In this document: one piece after another, positions 35,397-50,899 of the stretch
How positions within the stretch are numbered: position 1 is the stretch's first letter
Layout of the letters: each line of letters begins with the position of its first letter
Origin: Mercurialis annua
Taxonomy: Eukaryota > Streptophyta > Magnoliopsida > Malpighiales > Euphorbiaceae
Reading direction: 5' to 3'
Assembly (NCBI RefSeq): GCF_937616625.2
Contig: NC_065572.1
Span: 73,096,653 to 73,160,652 of the forward strand
Length of the DNA stretch: 64,000 nt
Made by a program: the position numbers and the translations under genes
The notes under the pieces: model-generated
What the model saw: the letters and a program-made list of their open reading frames with translations, nothing else
Database searches by the model: none
What the model was told of the DNA's origin: nothing

Positions 35397-35585
35397 TGTC
35401 TTCAAGTTCAAAATGAATCTAAGGGGGTCATGTTCACGATCTATACCATCCATTTTACAATGAACGGTGTAGATAAAAAAAAGTACAATTTTAATCAAAT
35501 TAATCTATACCGTTCATTTTACAATGAACGGTGTAGATTGTGAACATGACTCTCTCAAGTTCAAATGAACTTGAGGAAATCTCAA
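35397..35585. repeat. Compact fold-back element upstream of CKX
   Basis: Outer arms gtcatgttcacgatctatacc and ggtgtagattgtgaacatgac (35427-35550) are almost perfect complements. Inside, accatccattttacaatgaacggt and accgttcattttacaatgaacggt are each palindromic, giving a nested hairpin. Weaker complementarity extends outward (cttcaagttca / tgaacttgag). Flanks share aataattttagat, a possible duplication. It lies about 360 bp upstream of the CKX start. Confidence 0.6.
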
Positions 35586-35850
35586 TTCAATAATTTTAGA
35601 TATGGTAAAGTATATTAACAATCAATTATTCAAAAATATTAGTAATCTGTAAGGATCATTTACATAAATACACCAACATAAACATATCTTCTCCAAGATA
35701 ATTACTGCATTAATAAGCAACAAGACCTTTAAATTTTTAATATGTTTCCTTTCTATTATTATTTTTAACAAAAGGGAGGCAACCGTCCAATATCCAAATT
35801 AAGTAACTAATAAATCTAGATTTCCATTTCATTTTCATGCAACTCCCGAT

Positions 35851-35859
35851 TATATATAC
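35851..35859 (+). promoter_or_regulatory. TATA box of the CKX gene
   Basis: tatatatac lies about 90 bp before the ATG at 35944 and is followed by a CA/CT-rich leader, a normal plant core promoter arrangement. Confidence 0.55.
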
Positions 35860-35943
35860 ACACCACCACCTTTTTATTTCTTCTCCACAACCACATAATT
35901 ATATTCTCATTCTTATCCATTTTTTCTCTAAAAATATTAACTA

Positions 35944-40539
<4,596 letters not shown>

Positions 40540-40935
40540 TTAATTATAGTGTAAAATGGGTTCAATATTAGAGCAATTAATAATAAATTTTGATATTTTT
40601 GATTTGTTTTGTCTTGTTTCCTTGATTGGAAGCCAAAACTGGCATGTAAATAAAGTAATCTTACCTTTCACAAAAACATATCTTGAATCTTCTTAAATAG
40701 TACACTAAATTTTGTGAACTTATATAGTTAATAATATTATGACATGTGAAAATTTTTAATTAATTTGATCGTATTGTTTTTTATTATAGATTAAACTTTT
40801 GATATATTGAAAGATAAAGTAGTAACAATAAAAATGACTTCTATTCAATAATGAGCGAGTCGTTCCAAAATCAGATGACGCTTTTTAGATATTAAATGGT
40901 CTATATCCAAGCCCGGCCCTAGTCCAATTCGGACT
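40540..40935. other. CKX 3' UTR and spacer
   Basis: AT-rich; presumably contains the CKX polyadenylation region. Nothing else recognised. Confidence 0.4.
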
Positions 40936-40944
40936 TTATATTTA

Positions 40945-41451
40945 GGGAAATTGCAAAAAATATTCTGTTTTTTAAAAAAAAATTGTAAAAATACTCCGTT
41001 TTTGAAATTTTATTTTTTTACCTTTTTTCCGAAAATTTATTTTTTTACTCTGAAATTTTGTAAAAATACTTTGTAAACTGTTTGAAACTGTATTTGAAAC
41101 TGTTTTTTAGAAACCGTTTGAAACTCTATTTGAAACTGTTTTTAAGAACGGTTTCAAATCATTTTTTTAATAAACCGTTTGAAACCCTATTATAAACTTT
41201 TTTGGAAACGGTTTATAAAACAGTTTCAAATTGTATTTTTTTTAAACCGTTTGAAACTCTATTTGAAACTGTATGCGAAAAGTTTTGTAAAACGGTTTCA
41301 AATTGTGTTTTTTGAAACTGTTTGCAACTGTTTGAAACTGCGGAGTATAAAAATAAATATTTAAATTTTTTAGGTACGTTTGCAAACTTTCAGTTTATGA
41401 GTTAAATTTTGCAAATATTTTTAGTTTTTTAGGTATTTTGCTAAACTACCC
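40945..41451. mobile_element. Mutator-type element with internal gtttgaaactg repeats
   Basis: Ends gggaaattgcaaaaaatatt and ggtattttgctaaactaccc are imperfect inverted repeats flanked by the 9-bp duplication ttatattta (40936-40944, 41452-41460). The middle (41075-41340) holds more than ten copies of gtttgaaactg/gaaaccgtttgaaac-like units in both orientations. No functional ORF is evident. Confidence 0.75.
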
Positions 41452-41460
41452 TTATATTTA

Positions 41461-42080
41461 CTACTTAAATCTGGGCTTTACACATTATATATGTCGGTTC
41501 GGGCCGGGCTTTTTTGAGTTTATATAAAAAAAAAAGAAATTAAAACCCGAGCCAGCCCATAAAAAACAGAGCTTTTCTCGGGCTCGGACTGGCTTGCGAC
41601 AAAAAATCTGCGTTAAAGCCTTGCCTTAAGGAGACGGGCCTAGACGGACTGGCCGGATACCAAACCCACGAAGAGATTTAGTTTTATTTGATCTTTTGTA
41701 CTAAATTTTAAGGATAAAATGAGCTTTTGTTTTTCTTTTCTCCTTAAACTTGTACTATATGGACAATTAAAACTAAAGTAAACTTTTTATTAATTAATAA
41801 CTTGTCAAATTTTATTAATTAACCTAAATGTTGACTAATCATTCTAATTTTTTTATCAATTAACTCCTGATGAACCTAAAAAATTCACCAATAATTCGAC
41901 TTTTTATCAGTTAGCTTCCTATAAAAATTTATAAATTTAATATAATTGCTAAAATTGAAAAATTCAGTGGACTCAAATGATACGTATCCCAAAAGTCATT
42001 GCCTATTATGTGCAAGGGAGCAAAAAGAACTGTATCTCTACTCTTTAGATTAAAGTTGGGTTTTTCATCAAAAAGAAAAG
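41461..42080. other. Intergenic DNA
   Basis: A patch at 41490-41680 (gggccgggctttt, ggctcggactggct) is low-complexity transposon-like sequence without clear ends. No gene. Confidence 0.35.
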
Positions 42081-42088
42081 ATTAAAGT

Positions 42089-42135
42089 TGGGCCAGACGG
42101 TGGAATCAAGACTCAAATTGCTTAATAAAGGCCCA
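42089..42135 (+). promoter_or_regulatory. Site II-type elements of the PGAP3 promoter
   Basis: tgggcc at 42089-42094 and ggccca at 42130-42135 are site II motifs, common in promoters of broadly expressed plant genes and bound by TCP factors. No TATA box is seen nearby, which fits a housekeeping promoter. Confidence 0.45.
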
Positions 42136-42336
42136 CGGAGCCCATTCATCTCAGTCTCATGAAGTAATACTTGTGCTCTGTTCTACATTTCTCCTATCCA
42201 CCAAAAATCAAAATTTACCTCTCTCTTTAACTGCTCCAAGATTCAGCTTGCCATTCTCGTTGAAATCATTTTAATAGTAGCATAAACAAACCGATTCGAA
42301 AACCAACTGGGCCGATCAGTGATCACAGAACAAAAG

Positions 42337-43197
42337 GTCAGAAATCCAATTCTTGATTTTTAATTAATGTGTTCAGTTATACATAATTTGATCTTTTCTT
42401 CAGTAATCAGCTTGTATCAAATTGTATGATCTGTTAACGAAGATTTTCTTACTTTAGTTTCCAATGAACATGCTTAGCTTTTCTTTCTTGAGCATTATTC
42501 GTGTGCGAGAAAAGAAAAATTTAGTTGAAGAACTCATTTCTTTCTTGAGCATTATACCTGTGCAAATTGCAGCTGTTATTTGTTCAAGAATTCACGTGGT
42601 TGCATTATGAGATCGGGTTTTGAAATATTTGAATTGGGTTCCTTAGTTAATTGAAAAGATAAACCAAGACTATTTGTTTCTTGATTTCTCGTTATACAAA
42701 GAACTACTCATTCGTGAACATTAGAAATGCAAGAATTATAGGCAATTGTTTTTGAATGATTATGGAAAATTACTGTAGAAAGAATTATCAGAGCATGGAA
42801 TTATCAGCCTATATATTATAGCATGCTTGTTGTAAGTTGTTTTTAATTCTTGATTTTTGCAAGAAATGAGAGCATAAACACATCGATGTTTAAGTAAATT
42901 TTGGTAAGGGTTATGTTTTTTTTTTAATGTATATTATTAGAGTGATACTAGAGCTACTTGCAATGCTGTTGATCAGCAAAAGTCATTTGGGTAATCATTT
43001 ATCTGAACGGGGATAGACGTGAGAAATACAGACATCCTTCTGTTTCCCCCATAAAAGAAAAAAGAACTAGAAAGAACTTACTTAGGTGCTATTAATGTTG
43101 CTTGAACGTTTTTATGCTACGTTTGCTGCTTTTTGAATTTGTTTTATGGAAGTTTTGGCTAATTTTCAGATTTCAACTTATGGTTATTTCTTCATAG
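42337..43197 (+). other. Probable intron in the PGAP3 5' UTR
   Basis: A donor aaaag/gtcaga at 42336/42337 and an acceptor ttcatag directly before the ATG at 43198 bound a T-rich 861-bp stretch without a gene. 5' UTR introns are common in broadly expressed plant genes. Confidence 0.55.
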
Positions 43198-45490
43198 ATG
43201 GTAGATCGATTTTGGATTGGTTTTCTCCTGGCGCTTATATGTCTTGTACAAGTTTTAGATGCCAGTGCTGGTGATGTTGATCCAGTCTACAGGTAAACTG
43301 ATTTCTGTTTACGTTTGCTTGTTTCTTAAAGTTGGCGTCCTAGCATTTTAAGCTTTACTCTTGGTCATTTCCTGAGCTTCACAACATCAAAGATGATTTA
43401 CAAGGATACCAATGTTTACTAGTTGCGTCCTTTTACGTGCAAACCCGCTAGAGGTTTTCATGCTAACTTAGGATTTTAGTAGATACATGTAAAAGCAACT
43501 TGATTATAGTCCTAATCATTACATAAACTGGTTAAATTCCAACTATTTTCATAAACGCATATAAGCCCATACACTTTGCATGGTTTCAGCACTTCATATC
43601 TTATTTATGCTTGAGCGATTTAACTTGAAAAATTAAAGACTTCAACAGATACCCTTATCCCAATGCCTCAATGCTCTTTAATTATTAAGATCAGCGCAGT
43701 TCTTATGTATGATCTGCTAATTGTGCTTCAGATCATTTCTATGACTAGTCAGTGTAATATCCCGGTTTGCAGACATGCATCATATTTATTTATTTATTAT
43801 CCAGTCAGACGTATTGAAAGAAAATAATGTGCTTTGTGTATAATGGTAAATGTGTTGTACATGCATATTATCGCCTGAGTGTTTCAACAGCTATGTGTTG
43901 GCACAATTACAATGTACTTTCAGATGGTATCTTTCATAGTGGCAGTTTTTTCTCTCTTTGTTACTGAGCTTATGATGCATTACTTATGGCTATGTTTGAT
44001 TCTTTTATAGCATCTGTTTTAGAATTTGAGTAAATGTCTTTGTTTAGGTTCATTGAGCTCTCCTATCTGCATTGTAAAGAGTTCAGTATGTAGATAATTT
44101 TTTTATTATTATTTTATGTTCTGGTGTTTAGGACTTGTGTTGGACAGTGTGAAAAAACTGGATGTGTGGGTCAAAGATGCTTTTCGCATTGCAAATTTTC
44201 TTCAGATGGCGTCTCAATTGATGGTCCATGGTACTTGCAAGAACCTCTTTACTTGAAATGGAAACTTTGGGATTGCCAAAGTGGCTGCCGTTATCACTGT
44301 ATGCTTGACAGAGAAAAGGAAAGAGAAGCAGTAGGTCATGGTCCTGTTAAGTACCATGGTAAATGGCCCTTCCAGCGTGTATATGGAATTCAGGTTCGCT
44401 AGTTTGTGGATTTATTGTCAGTTCTCCATTTTTATTAGATCTTACTGTAGTTTTCTGAACTGTGCCTCTTGACCGGTTGTTGGATACAGGAACCTCTCTC
44501 GGTGGCTTTCTCTGCACTCAACCTTGCAATGCATTTTCATGGCTGGCTTTCATTTTTCATTCTTCTTAAATATAAGCTGCCATTGAAACAAGATAAGGAG
44601 GCCTACTATGAATATGCGATTTTGTGGCATCTTTATGCAATGTTTTCAATGAACTCCTGGTTATGGAGTTCAGTTTTCCACAGCCGGTAAGCTTCTCGTT
44701 TGATCAGAATAAGCATGTGCTACTATGTATATGCTTTTGAATGATATTTTCATTTAATACACATATAAATATGGAACTACGGATAGGTCAGGTATTTCAG
44801 TTTCTTAATTTGACTGGGTACTATGACTGCAGAGACGTGGACTTGACAGAGAAGCTGGATTATTCTTGTGCAGTCGCATTATTGGGTTACTCGCTTATTT
44901 TGGCTATACTAAGAAGTTTTAATATAAGGATTGAAGCAACAAGGGTCATGATTTCTGCTCCATTAATTGCATTTGTGACTACTCATATAATGTTTCTCAA
45001 CTTCTATAAGATGGATTATGGTAATTTATCTGTGCTATTTTACTTTCCAATTTACTCTGCAGATTAGCACAGATATGTTTCTAAAATGGCTAATAATATA
45101 CTATATAGAATAATTTCGTTAATTAGTTTGCTATCCTGATATTTGTTTTGTCCTGCTTTGTGGTGACGAACTGGCAATGACCGTAAATGTAAATGTGTTA
45201 CAGGGTGGAACATGAAAGTTTGTGTGGTCATGGCAGTGGCTCAGCTTCTCATTTGGGCAATCTGGGCTGGTGTCAGCTGTCATCCTTCTCGCTGGAAGTT
45301 GTGGTTCGTGGTGGTAGCAGGTGGCCTAGCAATGCTGTTAGAAATCTACGATTTCCCTCCGTATAAAGGATTTTTAGACGCCCATGCTCTTTGGCACGCC
45401 ACAACCATCCCTCTTACTTACATCTGGTGGAGTTTCATCAGAGACGATGCCAAGTTCTGCACTTCTGCCCTCCTTAAAAAGGCAAAGTAG
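43198..45490 (+). CDS. PGAP3: PGAP3/Per1-like GPI-anchor remodelling protein (342 aa, 5 exons)
   Basis: Per1/PGAP3 proteins act in the ER/Golgi as GPI-specific phospholipase A2-like enzymes that remodel the lipid of GPI anchors. Exons 43198-43292, 44132-44393, 44490-44686, 44833-45020 and 45204-45490 join in frame to 1029 nt. A signal peptide (about residues 1-24) precedes a Cys-rich lumenal region (RTCVGQCEKTGCVGQRCF, WDCQSGCRYHCM) and GKWPFQRVYGIQEPLSV. Several membrane segments follow, with the family motifs MNSWLWSSVFHSRD and, near the C-terminus, DAHALWHATTIPLTYIWWSF. The conserved His/Asp positions place it in the CREST hydrolase superfamily. Length is typical. A decayed copy lies at 52.2-53.06 kb. 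Confidence 0.95.
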
Positions 45491-47120
45491 CCCGTCGACA
45501 AATTGATACGTAAACTTTCATTACCAGTTCCTATAAGTGACAAGAAAAATCGATAGTTCATAGAATCTGCATATTTGTAATAGCTCATTCCCCTGTTTTT
45601 TCTTTCCTTAGTTTCAAAGGGGTGTATTGGTTAGCTTTGATATTTGGTTCGGACCGGTATGATCTTTTGCATAGTTTCAAAGGGATGTACTGGTTAGCTT
45701 TGTTTTTGTTCATCAGAATTCAGTGCTAAAATTAGTATGCAAATGCTTAAAGGCGGCACATCCTTTTTGAGTTAGACATTAACTTTTTGTAGATGTAATT
45801 GAATTTAAGTTTCTTTTTTGACATTAGAGAAATATAACGATCAATAAATAGAAAAAATAGTATAAAATATATTCTCAGTACCATTTTATAAATATCCTAA
45901 AGTACTATGTGAGATTTAAGTTGGCCAACCTGTCTGCCACTTGGTTGTGTAAGGAGTAACTAATAAGTTCTATAAAAAGAATCAACATTTTCTTAAGAAA
46001 TTATATGCACATCACGCGCACGTGAATAAACTGTAGCTCCACAAGCACCATGGGGTTGTAATTTTATGATAGTATATGGATGATATTATTAAGTGTTTTA
46101 TATTTTGCAAAAATTAAAATTATTATAAGGCTCTACAAATAATTAGTAAAAATATTGAGGAAAAAAATGTGCTTAAAAGAAATACATTTTATATTAAAAA
46201 TACAATAATTCACAAACAACATTAATTTATAATTGATAAGAAGTAATAAAATCATGAAAATTTTAATAAAACTTTCTATATGCAATGATTAAAAATGAAA
46301 CTTTTTTATAAAACAAAACTATATGATATTTCTATTAAGAAAAATAAAATTATATGATGTTTTGAATTATATTTTTTATTAGTTATAAATAATTAACATT
46401 CTTAATGATGTACAGAATTTTTAATAAAATTTCATTATTTTCTAGTTTTGAAAGAAAAAGTTTAGTGAATTTAAGTTTCTAATAAAACCATGGATTAGTA
46501 CTAATTAATGGCTGACCATTACCGAAATTCACAATTTAATCATATCATAATATAATATTAATTTGGCCTTGTAAAATTATATAAAGTCATAGTATGATGA
46601 TAGTTTTTTAATGAATGTCTGTTTGTTGAGTACTTTTTGCTTGTGGAGCTACCATAATTATTTTTTTAGACATAGTTTTAATCTAGGTTATTTGTTAGCT
46701 ATAATATATTCAGATTAGCGTTAACTTGGTGCGCCGATACTCGAAGTCGAGATCTCACGGATACATTTGGAGGACCTAGCCAATACTAGCCGGAGCTATC
46801 ATAATATATTGTAGTACCTAGTTTTCAAAATGTTTTTAAATTTTAAATTGTCTATCAAAACAACTCATTAAGATAATTAATGGAAGGGGAAGTAATCATG
46901 AATTTTATTAAATATCTTAGGAAGTTAACTTTTAAAAAGTTAAGTTAAATTTATTTAGTGATTAACCTAATATAAAATGGACAAAATAGTCTTTAAATTT
47001 AAAGAGATTTAAGCCGGTATCATAGTCAAGCATGTATAATGTGAATCCCCTCTCTTTTTCTCCCGAAAACAACTAGCTGCATGCTGCCCTGTGGATCGTC
47101 AGATAACCGTAGTCGGTGCA
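45491..47120. other. PGAP3 3' UTR and AT-rich spacer
   Basis: Contains the PGAP3 3' region with a short direct repeat (tagtttcaaagggrtgtaytggttagcttt, about 45611 and 45675). After that it is AT-rich DNA with no gene. Confidence 0.4.
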
Positions 47121-47123
47121 ATC

Positions 47124-47164
47124 ACACGTGTCAAAATCCTGTTCGTCTGTTCCCATTATAAATA
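47124..47164 (+). promoter_or_regulatory. MIR168 core promoter: ABRE/G-box and TATA box
   Basis: acacgtgt at 47124-47131 is an ABRE/G-box palindrome and ttataaata at 47156-47164 a TATA box, placing the start of transcription near 47190, about 110 nt before the mature miRNA. ABA responsiveness of MIR168 through ABREs is known from Arabidopsis; here it is inferred. Confidence 0.65.
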
Positions 47165-47297
47165 ACCACTAGTCTCTTAGCTTAACAGAGTAGGTGTATA
47201 ATATTACTATTATCTTCTCATTTGTTTCTCAACATCTATTATCTGGAAGAGAGAGAAATATAGGGGTAGTCAGATTCTGTTACCGGCGGTCTCTAAT

Positions 47298-47318
47298 TCG
47301 CTTGGTGCAGGTCGGGAA
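47298..47318 (+). ncRNA. miR168-5p: Mature miR168 (5p)
   Basis: Matches the conserved plant miR168 across its 21 nt, starting with U as AGO1-loaded miRNAs do. Confidence 0.95.
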
Positions 47319-47421
47319 CTGATTGGCTGTTACCGTTATCATGTGAGTCTGTTATTTTTTATTTTACTGCCACATGACGGCGTGTGATTGGTTGAGAGGC
47401 TTAACGGAAAGCGAATTCGAT

Positions 47422-47442
47422 CCCGCCTTGCATCAACTGAAT
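47422..47442 (+). ncRNA. miR168-3p: miR168 passenger strand (3p)
   Basis: Complementary to the mature strand with a 2-nt 3' overhang arrangement; conserved 3p sequence of the family. Confidence 0.85.
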
Positions 47443-48304
47443 CGGAGACTGCGGTGAATGGTTTGTTGCATGGATCTTCTTCAGGTTTGATAAGTAAACG
47501 TGTTGCCGTTTAGATCTACGGTGAGAATTTATTTATTTTACTGCATTTTATTTTTTATTTTATTTATCTTTTGCGGCGCCGTAAGATTGTTATTTAGCTG
47601 AATATGAATCCATTTTTTTATTTATTATTTGAGTTGATAAGAGTAAGTTTAGTGATTAGAAATGGCTGGATTTTTAGGTATTTATTGATCTGAGTTTATC
47701 GGCGTTGGCAGATCTAATTATTTGATTATTTAAAAAGGAAATCTAATCCGCGATTCGCGCCTGTTAATAATAATTGATTTTTTTGCAATTTATTTATTTT
47801 ATAGAGTTATTTTAAAATAGTAGTATTATTTAATTTAATTTAATTTACAATAATTAAGGAAAAACTCGTGCACTGCGGAGATATATAAATGTGAGGCAAA
47901 CTTATGCTTTTTAGTTGACTAGTTTCGCATAACGTGCTACGCACGTGGCTCGTAACGTAACTTGTCAATCTATGTATAAATTAAATTCATTATTATTAGT
48001 AATTTATTTTATTTATGATCAATATTAAATTAATTAGTATTTCTATTAGAATTAAATATAATATATTTTTTTTAAATCAATTTACATGAATAATATTTAT
48101 TTAATTTAGATAATATGATTAGTGTTACTTTATCTACCCAATGTCCATTTCACTACTATCTAACCAAGGAAAGCGAGCAAAAAACCCGTAAGTTGAAAAA
48201 CTTTCATAAGGCAATTTAAATTCCGTATATGATGCAATTTATATATGCAAAAGTTTAGAGTTGACATGCTAAGACAATTTAATTCATGTATATTAGTGTA
48301 ACTT

Positions 48305-49643
48305 TTTTTTTTAGGATCAAAATAAACTTTATTAGAAATCCGAAACAGTTACATTTGTGAGAAATACAGGAAAGCGACTAAACCACTCCTAATGACCTGA
48401 AATGGAACGGGCATTCTGCGCCATAATATGCGCTGCCTGATTCGCAGATCGACTCACGAACAAAAAAATAATATTAGAAAACTGCTTCGCCAAATGCACA
48501 CAATCGCCAACTAAAATATCCGCCTCCAAGAGATTAGGATTCCGAATTTCTAAGATCAAATCCCTCGCGTCTGATTCAATCACTAAATTTGGAATATCTT
48601 TCAACCAACTCAGCGCCTCTCTAATAGTCATGGCTTCCGCATTCCTCGGACTGACACAGCCCGGATAACGAACATGACGGGCTTGCAAAACCTTTCCCTC
48701 CCAATCTCTAACAACAATACTCAAACCTGTACCTTGGTTGTTAGAAAAATTTGCTGCATCCACATTGGCCTTTAAAAACCCAACTGCAGGAGGCTGCCAT
48801 TTGATCCGACCATCGCCGTCAAACGTCTGGACATTCCTCATCGCTGCTGCCGGAGAATGAGCAACATTCCATGCTGCCAATTGAGCTACTGCTGTCGCCA
48901 TCACTGAATCAACAGAACCCGCCTTATTGCTCCAAACCAAGCTATTACGGTTACACCATAAATTCCAACATATGAACGCAGCCAATGCACAATCTTCCTT
49001 CGACAGAACTCCAAACCAGCTTGCTACCCAATCACCCATAGCCATACCAGATGTCATCACCGGAACAGTAGCAATATTCCAACATCCATTCGCCACCTCA
49101 CACGAGAACAAGAGGTGAGAAGCAGAATCAGTCCCACCTCCACAAACCGCACACTGGTCGAAAATAAAAACCTGTTTCCGCCTGAGAGCTACCGCCGTCG
49201 GTAAAAAATCCTTGCACGTCCGCCAAAGGAAGTTTCTGATGTGCAGGGGAACTATCACCCCACACCTGAGAATAATGACATGAAAACTCCCCACGAAGAG
49301 CTCTATAGCAGCTCCTAACCGAAAAAACACCTCTCACTTCGTACCTCCAACACCATGCATCCGGGATGTTTCTCCTACTTAAGGGGATTTCCAATATTAT
49401 GTTCACATCACAGCTATTGAACACATCTGTCACCAAACCAACGTCCCAGGTACGTCTACCCATTTCAAACAGAATGCAAACCTTGGTATTAATCAATTTG
49501 CCATTCATAGGAGTTGTAATCATACCACTGTCTTCACCACCTAGCCACGGACTATCCCAGACACAAGTATCCTGCCCATTGCCTATTTTTATCTGTGCCC
49601 CTTTAGCCATAATAGATTGCGTTTCAAAAATACTCCGCCAAAC
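48305..49643 (-). mobile_element. 5'-truncated LINE with its own target duplication
   Basis: 1339 bp flanked by a perfect 17-bp duplication gtatattagtgtaactt (48288-48304, 49644-49660), poly-T on the left. The minus strand starts inside ORF2 at WRSIFETQSIMAKG, just after the reverse transcriptase, and runs through the zinc-finger region to the RNase H and 3' end. It is a different family from the full-length LINE at 12466. Confidence 0.9.
48389..49610 (-). pseudogene. LINE ORF2 C-terminal part, frameshifted
   Basis: Frame 1 (from 49610) gives IKIGNGQDTCVWDSPWLGG to about 49255. Frame 2 (to 48389) continues with PLHIRNFLWRTCKDFLPT, CAVCGGGTDSASHLLFSC (zf-RVT) and a complete-looking RNase H: LKANVDAA, NAEAMTIREAL, IESDARDL and SANQAAHIMA. 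One frameshift near 49250 separates them. Endonuclease and reverse transcriptase are missing, so it is dead. Confidence 0.85.
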
Positions 49644-49702
49644 GTATATTAGTGTAACTTATGAAACATAATTGTTTCTAAAATATATTTCAATCGAGTA
49701 AT

Positions 49703-49860
49703 TTACTAATAGCAGGTAGTTTTAATTATAACTGGAGAATTTAATTTAGTTAATTCACTACAGCAAAAATGGTATATTGTGACATTATTATGGTGACATT
49801 TTTTTAAAATGTTGCTTAATCTAATTACTAATAGCAGGTAGTTTTAATTATAACTGGAGA
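49703..49860. repeat. 36-bp direct repeat around a CACTA-like end
   Basis: The 36 bp at 49703-49738 (core agcaggtagttttaattata) recur at 49825-49860. The 86 bp between them contain cactacagcaaaaatggtat, which resembles a CACTA transposon terminus, but no opposite tagtg end is seen. Confidence 0.55.
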
Positions 49861-50852
49861 TATATGTGCTTTATAAGACTTGGTATATATTACCTTGAGA
49901 TAGAAATCAATATTTGTTCGGTTTCAACCATTAAAAGACTTGGTACCCAATTAAAATTACGCATTGAAACTCGCACAATATTATAATAAATGTGTCTTAT
50001 AGCTAAATTGATTTAATAACACCATAATAGTTTAGCAACTAAATAGTTATAGAATAATTAAAATTATGAATTCGAATGATAATTTTACTAAAAGAATGCA
50101 CATCTTAATATAATATGAAAGATAGATAATTCTACAAAATAGAAGAGTATCTAAAAATATTGTAGACAATTCTATAAAATAGGAGAGTATTTTAATTGAA
50201 TTAAAAATAATTTGAGTTAGCTAAAATTTAGATAGAATAATTATTGTTTAATTATAATCGAATAGTCGCTTTACGTGTTTTACACGTGACTCGTAGTGTA
50301 ACAGCTCGTTAAATATTATATTTATATTTTAATTAATAATTAAATTAAAAAACTTTAAACAGCAGTACTATATATATTAGTGAAGTAATTATTTATTTTT
50401 ATCGAACTATTATGATTTGATACAATTGCCTTAAAAACTCTTTTCCCCTTAGTCGATATCTTTACTCTCCCTTAATCCATATTTTACTCTACTACCATTA
50501 ACCTAAAAGCCATAAGAATGCGGCAGACCTGAGAGGCTACAACTCTTTTCAATTGCATGGTCTTTAAGTAGTTAGGGTTTCAAATCTTTATCTTGCATGG
50601 TCTTTAAATTGTTAGGGTTTCAAATCTTTGTTATTTGGATAAATTCTCAAGTATTAAAGTTGATATATAATGAGTCGATTATTGTTTAGATACATTGTTT
50701 TTAATTAATTTCTTATCCAAATCAATATCCAATTCTTGTCTAACTCTAACTCTAACACTTAAATAGATATTTTAATTAAAAACTAATTAACTAATGACCA
50801 TAAAACCTCCAATGAATAATAAATTTAAAAGGATAATTCAGTAAATTTGCCT

Positions 50853-50868
50853 GTCCCCCCCCCCCCCA
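50853..50868. repeat. Poly-C tract near the Helitron 5' end
   Basis: An uninterrupted run of about 14 C, which stands out in an otherwise AT-rich stretch. Confidence 0.9.
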
Positions 50869-50899
50869 TCCGTGCTTTTATATATAGTATAGATTTGAA

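Larger units (their letters stand above)
47190..47520 (+). ncRNA. MIR168: MIR168 primary transcript and hairpin precursor
   Basis: The 21 nt at 47298-47318 (core cgcttggtgcaggtcggg) are the mature miR168, and 47422-47442 (core ccgccttgcatcaactg) the passenger strand. The flanking arms pair beyond the duplex (accggcggtctctaat with atcggagactgcggtg), giving a precursor of about 47281-47455 with a 100-nt loop region. miR168 directs cleavage of AGO1 mRNA and so sets the level of the silencing machinery. The transcript ends given are estimates; a possible donor follows at about 47486 (ttcttcag/gttt). Confidence 0.95.
47919..50893 (-). mobile_element. Helitron sequence (one or two elements), interrupted by a LINE
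   Basis: The minus-strand 3' end at 47919 is CTAG followed by T, preceded by a perfect hairpin acgtgc-tac-gcacgt (47932-47946). A second, related 3' end lies at 50262 with hairpin acgtgt-ttt-acacgt (50273-50287) but a mutated CTAT terminus. A Helitron-like 5' end, TCTATACTATATATAAAAGC preceded by A, ends at 50893. Whether one 2.9-kb element or two (the smaller 50262-50893) exist is unclear. No Rep/helicase ORF. The LINE at 48305-49643 inserted later. Confidence 0.55.

Noticed and set aside
46715..46800. Possible SINE or tRNA fragment (cgaagtcgagatctc)
   Set aside because: Boxes do not fit A/B consensus and spacing, and no duplication was found.
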